Shown: piece after piece, positions 25,500 to 37,200 of the stretch
How the letters are laid out: every line of letters starts with the position of its first letter
How positions within the stretch are numbered: position 1 is the first letter of the stretch
DNA from: Pardosa pseudoannulata
Lineage: Eukaryota; Arthropoda; Arachnida; Araneae; Lycosidae
NCBI GenBank assembly: GCA_032207245.1
Contig: CM063505.1
Location: 172,739,989-172,803,988 of the forward strand
DNA length: 64,000 nt
Reading direction: 5' to 3'
Translations under genes and position numbers: made by a program
Notes under the pieces: generated by a model
Database searches by the model: none
What the model saw: only the letters and a program-made list of their open reading frames with translations
What the model was told of the DNA's origin: nothing

Positions 25500-25682
25500 C
25501 ATAATTTCAGGTAGATAAGTCACCTAGAAGTATACGCCGCATACGTGATAATTGATGTAAAAAATGAAAGTCCATCGGATAAGACTTGATAATTGATCAT
25601 TTGGCGTATACTCTGCACCGTGATAATTGACCTAAAAATAAAGGTTCATAAGATAAGTCGCCCTGGTATATACTCCATAGAC
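25500..25682 (+). repeat. Short tandem repeat, about 2.5 units
   Basis: The block GATAAGTC(G/A)CC, TATAC(G/T)C and GTGATAATTGA recurs at about 25513, 25578 and 25653, with TGATAATTGA at 25546, 25588 and 25620. Confidence 0.6.
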
Positions 25683-27150
25683 GGGAAACTTTTCCAAGTT
25701 TTAAGATGGTATGTAAATCAATAGTTTAAGATTACTCGTTCGATATATATGGAGAAGGTGTGAAAACACGTGAAAAACGTTAATGTTGGAAACAAACTGA
25801 TTCGAATTTCGTAAAGAGATATAGCTTAAAACGATCTCTATTACAAAGGAAATAAAATGCACACACTCCTATACGTTCAGTCGTTTCTGAATGAGAAGAC
25901 GTAAACCAAGCTATCAATTTAATTATATCGATTAAGAACTCGCATTTTAATATTGTACTTGACTATTAAAATGAATTTTTCTATAATTATATTTCTTATA
26001 GAAGTAGCCATTACAAAATGGCCTTTTTTAGAACATTAAAACTATGGGCTTTTTAAGACGTTTATTGCATAGAATTGTTCAGATATGTATTTCCAAAAAT
26101 TTGCCAAACTTATCACAGATTTTCATTGCACTCTCCTTTATATGAAAATGTATTTTATGTCTCTCTTTCTCTAGAATTAAAGATATTTGAAGTTAGTCTA
26201 ATTATACGTTAAAACAAAATACTCTTAAATATTTTTATAATTTAGTTTATTTAGTACATCAATAAAACTCTCCCTTAAATGGCTGGTAGCCAAGGGCTAT
26301 AATAACCGTATGGTTAGGATGGCATGGTGTGTTGACAGAGTTTACATGCATTAGTACACCCACATATTGCTTTTATAGATTATGAAATTATATTAATAAT
26401 TAATAATGAATTTCAATATCGATAATTTACTAGCCATTTTAAATCCAGCCTGAGGCTGGGTACTTAAGGTTTCAAAATGAAAGGTGGTGTTTATTTAAAA
26501 ATTTAAATTAATTTTTAGAAAATGGCACATAAGTAATTTTTTACGAATTTCAAAAATGAAATAATTTCCTCAAAAGAATATTTTTTTGGATTTTCTCTGC
26601 AAACTTAACGTTATATTTGGGGATTTGTCTTTTACAAAAGAAAAGTATTTACATTTTTTGCACGAATATTTAAAAAGAATCAAGTTATCTATCTGTACAA
26701 ATAAAAATTTAAAGTCTCGATATCATCTGTAACGCATCTGGTCCCTATTTTAGGTGATACAGTGAAGAAACAGGTGTTTCTTGATTAAAGATTTATCTAC
26801 ACCTTGCAACTATATACACATTTCTATATACACAAAATAGAATTTCAATTCACAAGTATGAGATACAATAGTAGTAGGCCTGTATAGAGGCTTACATATA
26901 ATGTCCCTGCCGAATGGTTTAGTAACCGACGGAAGATAACAATTCGGTAGCTTCACGTAAAAGTTCTCGGTAGTAATTACATAAACAGTACACTCAATTA
27001 GACGAGAGTGTTTGAAGTAGCAATTGGCATCTTCGAAGAAGATAAAAACAAAGTCAGAATTCCTAGGAGGAATACACTTTCAATTCTGAAGAGAATCGAA
27101 TTCATAGAAAACCCAAGGCACAGGGTATAGTTATCAATCTCATAAAAATA
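25683..27150. other. Gene-free AT-rich stretch
   Basis: No supported feature seen. A few CpG-containing words occur near 26900-27000. Confidence 0.5.
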
Positions 27151-27355
27151 CATCCCAAGGTGGGATTTTCGCTAAGAAAACTATCCGATGGAGAGACTAT
27201 AACGACCAAGACGAACTCCGAGTTAGGTGACTACTAGTTAACTCTCTAAAGAAGTGATCCCAAGGTGGGATTATCGAAGGAAACTCTCCGATAGAGAGAC
27301 TGGTCAAGGTGACCTCCGAATTAGCTGGTTTCTAGATAACTACTTCTTTAAAAAA
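27151..27355 (+). repeat. 105-bp tandem duplication
   Basis: ATCCCAAGGTGGGATT at 27152 recurs at 27257, each followed by TCCGAT(G/A)GAGAGACT, (A/G)ACTCCGAGTTAG-like and CTAGTTAACT/CTAGATAACT blocks. The CCAAGGTGGGATT word may be an old exon or repeat core. Confidence 0.8.
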
Positions 27356-27359
27356 ATCT

Positions 27360-27720
27360 CACCTCGTCTCTCTTTAGGGGAGGGGCATCTAACAGAGAGG
27401 GCCTCACCCACAATTTCATCATTGGATCATCTGGCGATGATCTCATCTTCAACCAACTGGATTGGTCTGGGCTAGACAATCACCGGCAGCAACCCCTGGA
27501 GTCTCCGGAATTTCACGTCTTCGAAGATCCAACTTCGAGGCATTCCCTTGTGGCTCCGATGATCCTCTTTCTGTCTGTCAGTCTGGGCGCCTGGTCTTTT
27601 GTTTCGCTACTGTAGAACACAAAAGTCTAGACATTGTGGTGCCGCGGAAAACAACACCTTTGTTTCCACATAAGCGAATTCCATTTCTCACAGCAAAGTC
27701 TTTGATGTAGGCACACCGTT
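27360..27720 (+). other. Less AT-rich block with open frames, no recognised product
   Basis: Frames at 27254-27475 and 27462-27710 are open for 73 and 82 codons but match nothing I know and overlap the duplication. Could be untranslated or repeat-derived. Confidence 0.25.
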
Positions 27721-28540
27721 AAGGCACGCTGTTCACATCAAAGATAATCAGAGTTTTGCTAAATCTGAAGAGTAAATTATCGCTAATTAGCTCTAATCGA
27801 CTTTCGTAAGATTGACCCTAAAACCGCAAAAACAATTCAAAAATAGATTTTTTAAACGAATACTTTGTTATCATAGCAACGGAAGAGTTTTCATTTGAAA
27901 TTTTGGTGAAATTTAAGCTAAAAAGGTAAAAATATGTCAAATAAAAACAGTTAAAATTAAATAATTCATCAATTAAATTTCAGCAAAAAAATTTTAAATC
28001 TTGTCTTAAAGCACATTTAATAAATGCTTAAAAATATTAGAAATGTTAGTTTTAATGACATCTTTACTTAAAAATGTAAAAATGAACAAAAAATGAAATA
28101 AAAAAATGTGACATTTTTTTGACCGAATTCTGGAAAAAAAATGAAACTCAAAGGGTTAAATACTTCTATGTAAAGAAATGTTCTACAATGTAAAGAAACT
28201 TTGAATGAATATTGTACACACACACAATTTAGAATAAAAATATGAAATTCATTATTTTTTGTCTCTTTCTAGGTTTGAGTTCCATTAAATTTAAAATTAA
28301 TGTTCACTTTGAACTAGATGTACGTCAGTTAAAAAAGCAGACTCAAGTACGCGTGAATTGAACAAAATGGATATTTTTATTAAAACAGTTTCCGAAAACT
28401 AAAAGCATGAGGGATGACTTTCCAAATCTTTAAGTCAACTATTTTCATAATTATTTATCATAGATGCCTCAAACCCGTGTCACTTTATAATACCAACTGA
28501 GTTGTTAATTATTGTAGTTGAACTTTAGAAATAATACAAA
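27721..28540. other. Gene-free AT-rich stretch
   Basis: Ends near 28155 with CAAAGGGTTAA, which resembles a piggyBac-type end but has no partner. Confidence 0.45.
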
Positions 28541-28559
28541 GGCGGAAGAAGAGTACAGA

Positions 28560-29480
28560 GCAAAGGAATATATTTAAGCATAATAGTCTTCTAAAATGTG
28601 TACATAACAGGGGACAATAAATGTGCAAAAAAATATCAATGGATGTTCCTCAATCATTCCAGAAGGACGATGGAAAAGTGGAGAGGAGAAAGTGTAAAAA
28701 GGGAAAGCCTTGTCATAATTTTGAGTTCTTCGGAAGGATTGTTCCGTCGTCAAGGGGTGCAGGTGTCCGCGGAAGCAAGGCCTCAACAACAACTGCCGGG
28801 AAAAAGTTAAGTAGCGGGCAGTGTCCGACTTTCGCCGGTAAACGCGCACTCAACGCATACCCGTACGACATCGCCGGGGAACAAAACAAACAAATAAATC
28901 CCCTCACACACAAGCGGGCAAGGTAAGAGTGAAAAAGAGGTCAGGTCACCGCTCGCCGAGGCAGATCTGCTTTCGCCCATTGACCTAGATAGGCTGAGAA
29001 AGGTGGCCACCAAATCTTTCAGGTAAACGACCCGGCTGGAGTCGTCAATGAACTCTCATGCGTTTTCTCTCGGCTGCGGAATTCCCCTCCCATTTGTGAG
29101 CACGGCGGCTCTCTTTAAAGTGCCTCACTTTGACACCTGTTTGTAAGGAACATATGTCGGAAAATGTGCACAGAAAATAGAAACGCAGGCCTAGTTTTTT
29201 ACGTCATACAGAGAGTGAAAAGAGAGTTTTATTTTTAATAGTGTTTGTGTGTATGTGAGCCCGAAGTGAACTCCCTCCCCCCCTTCCCATTATTTAGACG
29301 CTTGCGCAACAGTTGCGTGACGTGTTGTCAATCTCTATAGCTTTGGTTTCACTTATTTCTATTATTACTCTTTCAATCACTGTCGTCTATTGTTTGTGAA
29401 GGATGTGATGAGAAGCCCACACAGAATAATGAGGGTTACCGGTATTTTTTCTGACGCGAGTCTTACCAGTGGCTGAATGT
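28560..29480 (+). promoter_or_regulatory. CpG-richer block with donor-like sites: candidate promoter and first exon
   Basis: Composition changes sharply from the AT-rich flanks, with many CpG dinucleotides between about 28730 and 29110. A strong donor-like CAAGGTAAGAGT places a GT at 28923-28924, and a second TTTCAGGTAAAC is near 29023. A plus frame from 28621 is open up to the first donor, is lysine-rich and has no recognised domain. Such islands in AT-rich arthropod genomes often mark promoters and 5' exons, but no downstream exon could be linked, and several overlapping frames on both strands are equally open. Confidence 0.3.
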
Positions 29481-29734
29481 AACAAAAAAAAAGGTTGTCT
29501 GTGCCTTTGAGGCTTTATTGTAGATTTCTTTCTGGAAAATAGGTTTTTCCCGAGTTCAACAGAATTTTGAAAGAAATTTGTAACAAATTTACTATGTGAT
29601 TGTTTAAAGCTCTTATTTGATTATAAACAGTTTATACGGTTTCTTGGAAACCCAAAATTATTCTACAATCTCTCATTGTTATAGGTCTGTTTGATGTTAT
29701 GCTATTTTAACTTCATTAACGCAGCCATGAGTAC

Positions 29735-30920
29735 CAGGGCCGCAACTAGGGAGTGGCAAAGGTGGCATTTGCCTCGGGCGCATCAGTCTTAGGGGCGCTG
29801 CACCGTGAAGGAAATGGGGTCCAAAAGAGGGTGATTCGCCCAAAGTAGAAATAAGGAAAATTTGAAAAAAACTTTTCTTATTATAACATCTAATATGTTT
29901 AAAAATTATTTTTTATGAATTTTCTTAATTTTAAAAATGCTTCTAAAGACTAAACCTATTATAGATTCTTACAAAATGTTTACCAGACACGCGTAATATG
30001 CCTTAATATAATTCCGGGTATTCGTTTTAAATTTCGAATTTATCAAATTTTTAAAACTAAATTTATATTCAGAAATTTGCCAATTTTTTATGGAAATTCA
30101 ACTTCTAAATAAAAAATAATCCCTTCAAATAATGCATTCAGTTTATCAGCAAAATAATACCCCCACAGTGTTCAAAAATATTTTTAAGTGGAAAAGAGAA
30201 GGAAAAAAAGATAAAATTAATATGCTAGGAACATTTTAAGAACTAACAAAATATTTTGTGAGTTCATTTTGAATATATGATATATATATGTAATAATATC
30301 AATATCTAAGCCCTGAAGTCTATCCAAAATTATCCCTTTTTCCATCCATTATTCTACATTTTAATTTCTCCTCTTTATACTAACCATATTCCACAGCCAT
30401 CCAATTTAAAAGAGGATGTTTTCATTCCTTCAGCATAATCCTGAAACTCTTTCTTTGATTCTCAAAGCAAAAAATGATATAGCTGGCATTTTAATTAGGA
30501 AGTTATAACTCTCCCAGGAAAAATCTGTAATGATCAGCAATAATAGTCATCTGGAACGCCACACTTTGGCAGATGTCTCTAATCAAAGATTACTCTCGCT
30601 AAGCAATTAACTGTTGCCTCAGCATTTTCCCACGACACTAAAACACATATGGTATTTAGTCATCTCTCGCAGAAAGTTGGCGTTAGAGTGAGCAGTCTGA
30701 CACCGACCGGTTCAGATGCCTCTGGATTATGTCTGATTTTGAGCAGATGAAATAAAGATTACGAAATAAAGTAAGGCCACGACGACTGATGTGTTTCTTT
30801 CTAACAGACGTTTAGCGGGACTCTTGGCAGCCCAGCATGCCCGGGCTGAGGAAAATAATAGGGGCAATTCCAAAAGAAGTTTTCAAGTGTGTATTTGGGG
30901 GGCAGTTAGTCCCTGGCCTT

Positions 30921-30959
<39 letters not shown>

Positions 30960-31052
30960 ACATGCTTATGTATTAATTCACTATATTTGGTGGCAGGGGC
31001 TCAGACTAGTTTTTTTTTGCCACGGGCGCTAAATGACCTAGTTACGGCCCTG
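29735..31052. mobile_element. hAT-type DNA transposon, non-autonomous
   Basis: Flanked by perfect 8-bp duplications ATGAGTAC (29727-29734 and 31053-31060). The left end CAGGGCCGCAACTAGG and the reverse complement of the right end CAGGGCCGTAACTAGG match at 15 of 16 positions. Eight-bp duplications and CAGGG...CCCTG ends are hAT hallmarks. Sub-terminal GGGCGC-containing sequence also recurs inverted. 1318 bp; no clear transposase reading frame, and a (CA)n tract lies at about 30922-30950. Confidence 0.85.
30922..30957. repeat. (CA)n then short (TA)n
   Basis: About 14 CA units followed by ATATATATA, inside the hAT element. Confidence 0.95.
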
Positions 31053-31060
31053 ATGAGTAC

Positions 31061-31690
31061 TACAGTCATGAAATTTCACCTCAAAATTCAATAATAACAT
31101 AAATATTTATAACCAGATTGTTTCATGTTAAAATTACTTCACTTTATATAACTTTAATGTTTATGTGGTTCTATAAATGTTTTATTATTAAATATCAAAC
31201 CTTTTTACACTATTACAAAAGCTTCTGCACTAATGCTACTTTTACTAAAAAATTATATGTTATTAAAATTATTGCAATAACTTATTTCGCAAGAAAAATT
31301 AATAATTAAACATTAATATGTATTTTATAATACATTACAAAATAATATAAAATTTGCTATTAATAGAACTTATATATATTTTAAAATTTTATACAATAGT
31401 ATTTTTGTATTTAATTGTTTTGAATATTTTATTACTCTTAAATAAGTAATTTTAATAAATGTTCATAATGTTAAGTACCGTTAGATGAAGGAAAAACTTC
31501 CTCTTTTCCAAATAAAACCAAGATTAGACACGCACTTTTGCTTTGCTTATAGATCTGAGTTTATTGTTATTGAAGAGGAACTAACACAATAATCTCTGAA
31601 ACCCCTTCTATTGATATTTGATTATTTACTGACAGTCATAGTTTACTAGAGTCATTCACTTAAGTAAATAAGGATAAAAATAGGGATAAA
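31061..31690. other. Gene-free AT-rich stretch
   Basis: A 63-codon frame at 31118-31309 looks random. Confidence 0.5.
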
Positions 31691-31691
31691 G

Positions 31692-32395
31692 ATCCTGTTC
31701 CGATTCTTGAAACTCTTAAAGAATTCTCACATCACCAAGAAAATTATTTTCAGTAGATGCCTTCTGACATTGGATAATCATGTAGGAAGGAGCTGATGTC
31801 CTGTGCCTCTAGTTCACCAACTCCAGATGTCATTCTAATTTCAAGTAAAATCTATTCAAAGGTAAAATTTTCAAGCTAGCTATAGAAAACTCCCCTAATT
31901 TACTTATAGTATGATAGAAAAGGACATCGTTCTTGTCACCAAGGAGAGGAGAGAGTGATAGAAGATGTTCAGAGCACTGTCATTTGGCCTGATAGTGGAC
32001 ACAAGAGTATTACATTTGACGAGGGGCTAAAGTCTTTTAAGAGTTGTTCCGATTCTTGAAACTCTTAAAGGATTCTCACATCACCAAGAAATTTATTTTC
32101 AGTAGATGCCTTCTGTCATTGGATAATCAGGTAGTGGAGGAGTTGATGTCTTGTGCTTCTAGTTCACCAACTCCAGATGCCATTCTAACTTCCAGTAAAA
32201 TCTATTCAAAGGTGAAATTTTCAAGCTAGCTATAGAAAACTTCTCTAATTCACTTATAGTATGATAGAAAAGGACATCGTTCTTGTCACCAAGGAGAGGG
32301 GAGAGGGATAGAAGATGTTCAGAGCACCGTCATTTGGCTTGATAGGGAAAACAGGAATATTACATTTGAAGAGGGGTTAAAGTCTTTTAACAGCT
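31692..32395 (+). repeat. 349-bp tandem duplication of non-AT-noise sequence
   Basis: GTTCCGATTCTTGAAACTC starts at 31697 and again at 32046. The two units stay about 90% alike to their ends (AGTCTTTTAAGAG versus AGTCTTTTAACAG). Unit 2 is followed by sequence that unit 1 lacks. Composition and phase-dependent fragments (SSPTPDAILTSSKIYSKVKF in unit 2; IEDVQSTVIWLDRENRNITF in another frame) look protein-derived, suggesting a duplicated pseudogene or exon. Confidence 0.7.
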
Positions 32396-32623
32396 GTACC
32401 AAATTGTACTCTATACAGACCTCTCGAACCATCTCTTGACTTGTATGGGAATCAACAAGAAAGATCTGGTGAATGTCCCCAATCTGGTATAGGATTTTTT
32501 CAAGATGACTTTATTGCCCATATTTCTGAAAGTTTCGTTAATTTGGTTAAAAACTCTCCAATCAGTGCACAAAATAATTATTCAAACCATGCTAAAGGTA
32601 AAAAGAAGAAACGTTCGTCATAA
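32396..32623 (+). pseudogene. Protein-like 3' segment adjoining the duplication, unknown family
   Basis: Open frame ending at TAA (32621-32623). It reads through GIGFFQDDFIAHISESFVNL and closes with a basic tail KGKKKKRSS. It begins in frame near 32400 with TLYRPLEPSLDLYGNQ. The composition is typical of real protein. Upstream, coding-like pieces lie in different frames in the two 349-bp units, so this looks like a retrocopy or decayed gene end, or a last exon whose upstream exons are misread. I do not recognise the family. Confidence 0.35.
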
Positions 32624-32639
32624 CAAATTTCGCATTCAT

Positions 32640-33227
32640 TAGTTTTTAAATTTTAATTATTTCTACATTTGAAAGTAGGAATCGTAACGAAAATATCTAG
32701 TTGATCGGATTGTTATTGTTTTTATTAAAGGAGACTTTATTACCCTCTCTGCAGGAAGTGAATATTTCTTTAAATTGAACTTATTTTGGCATAAAATTAA
32801 ATTTTCATATTCACTATTTAGGTCAGAGAGGAAAAAATTGTGCCTATTTATAGGTTCTCCTCTTTTGGCCACAGATTTTAAAATCATAGTTGAAAAATTT
32901 TTAGTACTCGTGTTTAAAAAATGGTTATTTATAACAACGTGTTAACGCTCTGCACAAGTAAAAATTTTTCTAATAATGATAATATTTTATTTATTTATTT
33001 ATTATTAGCATATGCAAAACATAATTGGGAGAAATTTGTTGAAAAGTATTTCAAACTCTAAGCAGGATAAAAGAACACTATTTAATTAGAATGCATAAAA
33101 TTATTAAAACGTAATTATTTTCTTTTTTTATTTAAGTTTAAAAAATAGGAACAATATTTTGAAAAAAGAATTTGAATTTGCTGCTTACGACTTTATATTA
33201 AGAACAACAGAGAAACTCATACTTGCT
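32640..33227. other. Gene-free AT-rich stretch
   Basis: Nothing supported. Confidence 0.5.
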
Positions 33228-33235
33228 TCATGTAG

Positions 33236-33753
33236 CAGGAGTGGCCAAGCTTCTTGATAGTCCGAGCTATTTTTCAAAATTTGAAATTTTTCTCGAGTCG
33301 TAATTAAAAGCGTATTTAAAAGGTATGCAAAAAAGGTATCAAAAAATTTTTTTACAGGAATTATATTTATTGAATGTCATTTGGAAGCTCTTCGTCCTTT
33401 AATTTTTCAAGGAAATTTTTGAATTGTCGATAATTTTTTGCATTGGTGAGAATGTAATTTACAATGTGTTACACTGTTTTCATAACATTAAGATTCTTTA
33501 AATATTTTGTAACGAGATATTCTTGGTGAATTATGCATAGATTCAGTATGAATTGAGGAATTTGAGAATCATCTCTTAAAAGCCCAGCAAGACCGATTTT
33601 TTTACCCAGCATTGCCGGGGCACCATTAGTTGTAATAATTTTTTAAAATATAATAACACAATAATGAAAAAGGAACTCGGGTACGTTTATCGAGAGCCAC
33701 AAATAATCCTTCAAAGAGCCGCATGTGGCTCGCGAGCAGCAGGTTGACCCCTG
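33236..33753 (-). mobile_element. Small hAT-type element with internal transposase fragment
   Basis: The left end CAGGAGTGGCCAAGCTTCTTG and the reverse complement of the right end CAGGGGTCAACCTGCTGCTCG are imperfect inverted repeats. Flanks TCATGTAG (33228-33235) and TCATATAG (33754-33761) are an 8-bp duplication with one mismatch. 518 bp. The interior holds a piece of transposase on the minus strand, so the element is an internal-deletion derivative of an autonomous hAT. Confidence 0.8.
33369..33650 (-). pseudogene. hAT transposase fragment (GTF2IRD2/ZBED5-like group)
   Basis: Minus-strand translation gives NGAPAMLGKKIGLAGLLRDD, the conserved 'DGAPAM-G---G---L' block of hAT transposases close to GTF2IRD2, ZBED5 and SCAND3-like proteins. 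It continues with CIIHQEYL and, after an in-frame stop, NYIL and NYRQFKNFLEKL, which follow in the same order in intact relatives. About 90 residues remain of a roughly 600-residue protein. The zinc-finger N terminus and the C-terminal dimerisation region are absent. Confidence 0.75.
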
Positions 33754-33761
33754 TCATATAG

Positions 33762-34033
33762 CATTAATTGGTTCAGAAATGTGCGGAAGGTAGGAATGCA
33801 TGGTTCGATTGAATGATAAAAGAACTTTAAGAGAGGTAGTCTCAACTTCATTAACAGCATTAGCATAGGAATTTTCAATGTATACTATTTCTTTCCATCT
33901 TTATTGAATTTTATAATAAATAATTTTGGTTTTACAAAAAATTTCTGTTAATTTTTTTTGGCCTGCTTTTAAAAAACATTTTGCTCATCACTGATTTAAT
34001 AAGAGATTTTCCCCCTCCTTTATTCAACATTTT
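33762..34033. other. AT-rich flank of the gypsy insertion
   Basis: No gene. TTTGCTCATCACTG near 33982-33995 resembles a hAT right end but no partner was found. Confidence 0.4.
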
Positions 34034-34226
34034 TGTGATATCCCTATCATATAAATCCGAACTCCATGTAATTTCATATCCCTGTAACTGTAACTACACA
34101 TGTAACATGCATGCCGTAGTCAGTAAGTAAACTTACGTGCACTTGCACGCCGACAATAAAGAGTATCTTATTTTATGAAAGTATTTTCATGTGTGTTAAT
34201 TGTATTAACCTGAATACATTATAATT
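34034..34226 (+). repeat. 5' LTR (about 191-193 bp)
   Basis: Starts TGTGATATCCC and ends near TACATTATAA(TT). Identical by eye to 38445-38637. Contains AATAAA at 34155-34160. The last two T may belong to the primer-binding side. The sequence following it, GACGACGAGGATTACG, is where the primer-binding site should lie. Confidence 0.9.
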
Positions 34227-34299
34227 GACGACGAGGATTACGAAATCACGTAACTTTATGCTCTTTTAGCCGTATTTTATTATTTTTAAATAAGTAAAC

Positions 34300-37200
34300 A
34301 TGAGCAAGTTAGGCCTAATCGGCACGTTGCATCCATTCGACGTGGAATTGGATGATTTCAACTTATATGTTGAACAACTGGAACATTTTTTTTCTTGCTA
34401 ATGATGTTGAAGAAAGCAAGAAAGTATCAGTGTTTATCTCTGCAATTGGAATGAATACGTATAAATTGCTCCGAAACTTGCTACTTCCGAAAAAGCCGAG
34501 TGACTGTTCGTATGTGGAATTGAAGGAAGTGTTGACGCTACATTCTAAACCTGCTTCTATCATAATTGCCGAGCGTTTCCGATTTCATAGACGAAATCAA
34601 ACAGCTGGAGAGTCAGTTTCGCAGTACTTGGTGGAATTACGTAGGCTGGCATCCACGTGCGAATTCGGTGTTTTTCTTGACGAAGCACTACGCGATCGTT
34701 TTGTATGTGGACTGTGCAACGAAAACATTCAAAAGAGACTTCTAGCAAAGAAGGATCTGAAGCTGTCAGATGCAGTGGATACAGCTATCGCCATCGAAAT
34801 AGCAGAAAGCGATGCGGCTAACATGAAGCAATTTACACCAAGTGTAAACAAAGTGCATCAGAGCGCTTCAGCGTTTTCTAAAAAGACCGTTCAGCAACAA
34901 AAAAATGGTTCTGCACAGGGTAAGAAGTACTCTAAATGTTTCAGATGTGGGGCAGCTCATGACCCTGCTAAATGCAAGTACAAATCTGCAAAATGTCATG
35001 CTTGTGGCAAAAGTGGCCACATATCTCCAGTGTGCATGAGCAAAAACAAAGGCTCATCAACAAAAAAGGTAGAAATGGTGGAGTATGACTCTGAAGCTTC
35101 CCTCTATGCAGTCAAATCCATAAATCAAGTATCAGGCAAGAAAGAATACATAATTCCTGTAATTGTAAATGGGAAACATGTAGATATGGAATTGGACACT
35201 GCAGCTGATGTTTCCATAGTGTCAGAAATATGGATAAAAAACAACTTACCTGAAATCAAAATTGTGCCATCATCAACCATTTTAAGGGATTATAATCAAA
35301 AAGAAATTCCAGTAAATGGAGAAGTCCTTGTTCAAGTGCAATGCAACAACCAGTCCCATATATTACCACTAATTGTTGTGAAAGGTGATAGACCTGCCCT
35401 GTTTGGTAAAAATTGGCTATCCAAAATAAAACTGAATTGGAGTGAGATATTTGTGGTATCCTCAAAGTCTGTGAACAGTGTAGATGCTCTCAAAAAGAAG
35501 TTCATAGATGTTTTCCAAGTAAGTGAGCAACCTATTAAACATTTTAAAGCTGTGCTCAAAATGAAAGAAAATTGCCAACCTGTATTTTGCAAAGCTAGGC
35601 TAGTTCCATATGCTTTAAAAAATGCTGTTTCAGAAGAAATCAGGAAGTTAGTGAATAATAACATTTGGCAATTCGTTGAACATTCCAAATGGGCAACACC
35701 TGTTGTTGTGGTGCCAAAGAAAAATAATGCGGTGAGGTTGTGTGGTGATTTCAAGGTAACTGTAAATAAGCATCTTGATCCCCATCAATATCCACTACCT
35801 ACTCAGCAAGATCTCTTTGCTACTTTGAGAGGAGGAAGATATTTTAGTAAACTTGATATGACACAAGCATACCAACAGATTGAGTTGGATGCTGACTCTC
35901 AAGAGCTCTTGACTCTCAACACGCTGATGGGTTTGGTTCGCCCTAGTAGATTAATGTATGGTATATCAGCAGCATCAGCTATTTTTCAGTCTGTTATGGA
36001 GCAAATATTGCAAGGCATACCCAGAGTTATATGCTTCCAAGATGACATTCTAATTTCTTCAGCTACCGAAACAGAGCATTTTTCTACATTAGAGTCTGTA
36101 ATGTCAAGGTTGCAGAAGTATAATGCTAAACTGAACGCAGATAAGTGTCAATTCTTCCAACCCAGTGTTGAATTCTTGGGACATTTAATAGATAAAGATG
36201 GTATCCATCCTACTCAACAGAAAGTAGAAGCTATCAAGGCGATTAAAACCCCAGAAAACGTTTCTCAGCTCAAATCATTTTTGGGCTTGCTGAATTATTA
36301 TTCCAAATTTATTAAAAATTCATCCACCTTACTGTCACCATTATATAACCTTCTGAACAAAAATGTTCCATGGACATGGTTGGAAGAGTGCAATAAGGTA
36401 TTTGAACAGTGCAAACAACTTTTAACTTCAGATGCTGTGCTGGCTCACTATGATGAAAACCTGCCTCTACAGGTATCTTGTGATGCTTCGCCTGTTGGTT
36501 TAGGTGCAGTCTTATCACACATTGTGAATGGGGAGGAAAAACCTGTTGCCTATGCTTCTCGCACATTATCGAAAGCAGAAAGCAACTATTCTCAAACTGA
36601 GAAAGAGGCTTTGGCAATCATTTTCGCATGCAGAAAATTTCATCAGTATCTGTTTGGAAGGAATTTTGTCTTATACACAGATCACCAGCCTCTAATCACC
36701 ATCTTTTCCCCTTCTAAGGCAGTTCCAACCATGGCCGCAGCACGTTTGCAGAGATGGGCATTGCTTTTATCATCATACAACTATACCATCAGGTATAAAA
36801 AAGGAAGTGCACATCAGAATGCTGATGCTCTTTCGAGATTGCCCAGTGATGACCAAAACGCCAACTCTTACCCATCAGAAATTTATAAGATTTCCTATTT
36901 ATCAGAATTACCGTTGACTTCTGAGGACATTTCTGCTGCTTCCAGAACTGACAAAGTCTTGGGAATTGTTATCAAATATGTTCAAACAGGCTTTCCCTCC
37001 AAAGTTGAAGATTTGTGGCTTAAACCGTTTTTCAGCAGAAGAGACGAATTGTCCGTGGAAAGAAATTGTTTATTATGGGGCATGCGAGTGGTAATTCCAA
37101 ACGTATACAGGAAACATTTGCTGGAGTTACTTCATGACACTCACCCGGGGATTGTAAAGATGACGGCGGTGGCCAGAAGTCATTTCTGGTGGCCTAATTT

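Noticed and set aside
28135..28160. piggyBac-type end CAAAGGGTTAA
   Set aside because: No inverted partner with TTAA within a plausible distance.
30791..30976. Protein-like frame with an alanine/arginine-rich start inside the hAT element
   Set aside because: Runs into (CA)n; no similarity to hAT transposases that I can recognise.
33982..33995. hAT right end TTTGCTCATCACTG
   Set aside because: No matching left end nearby, so not called as an element.
35332..35754. 140-codon minus-strand frame
   Set aside because: Antisense shadow of the gypsy polyprotein.
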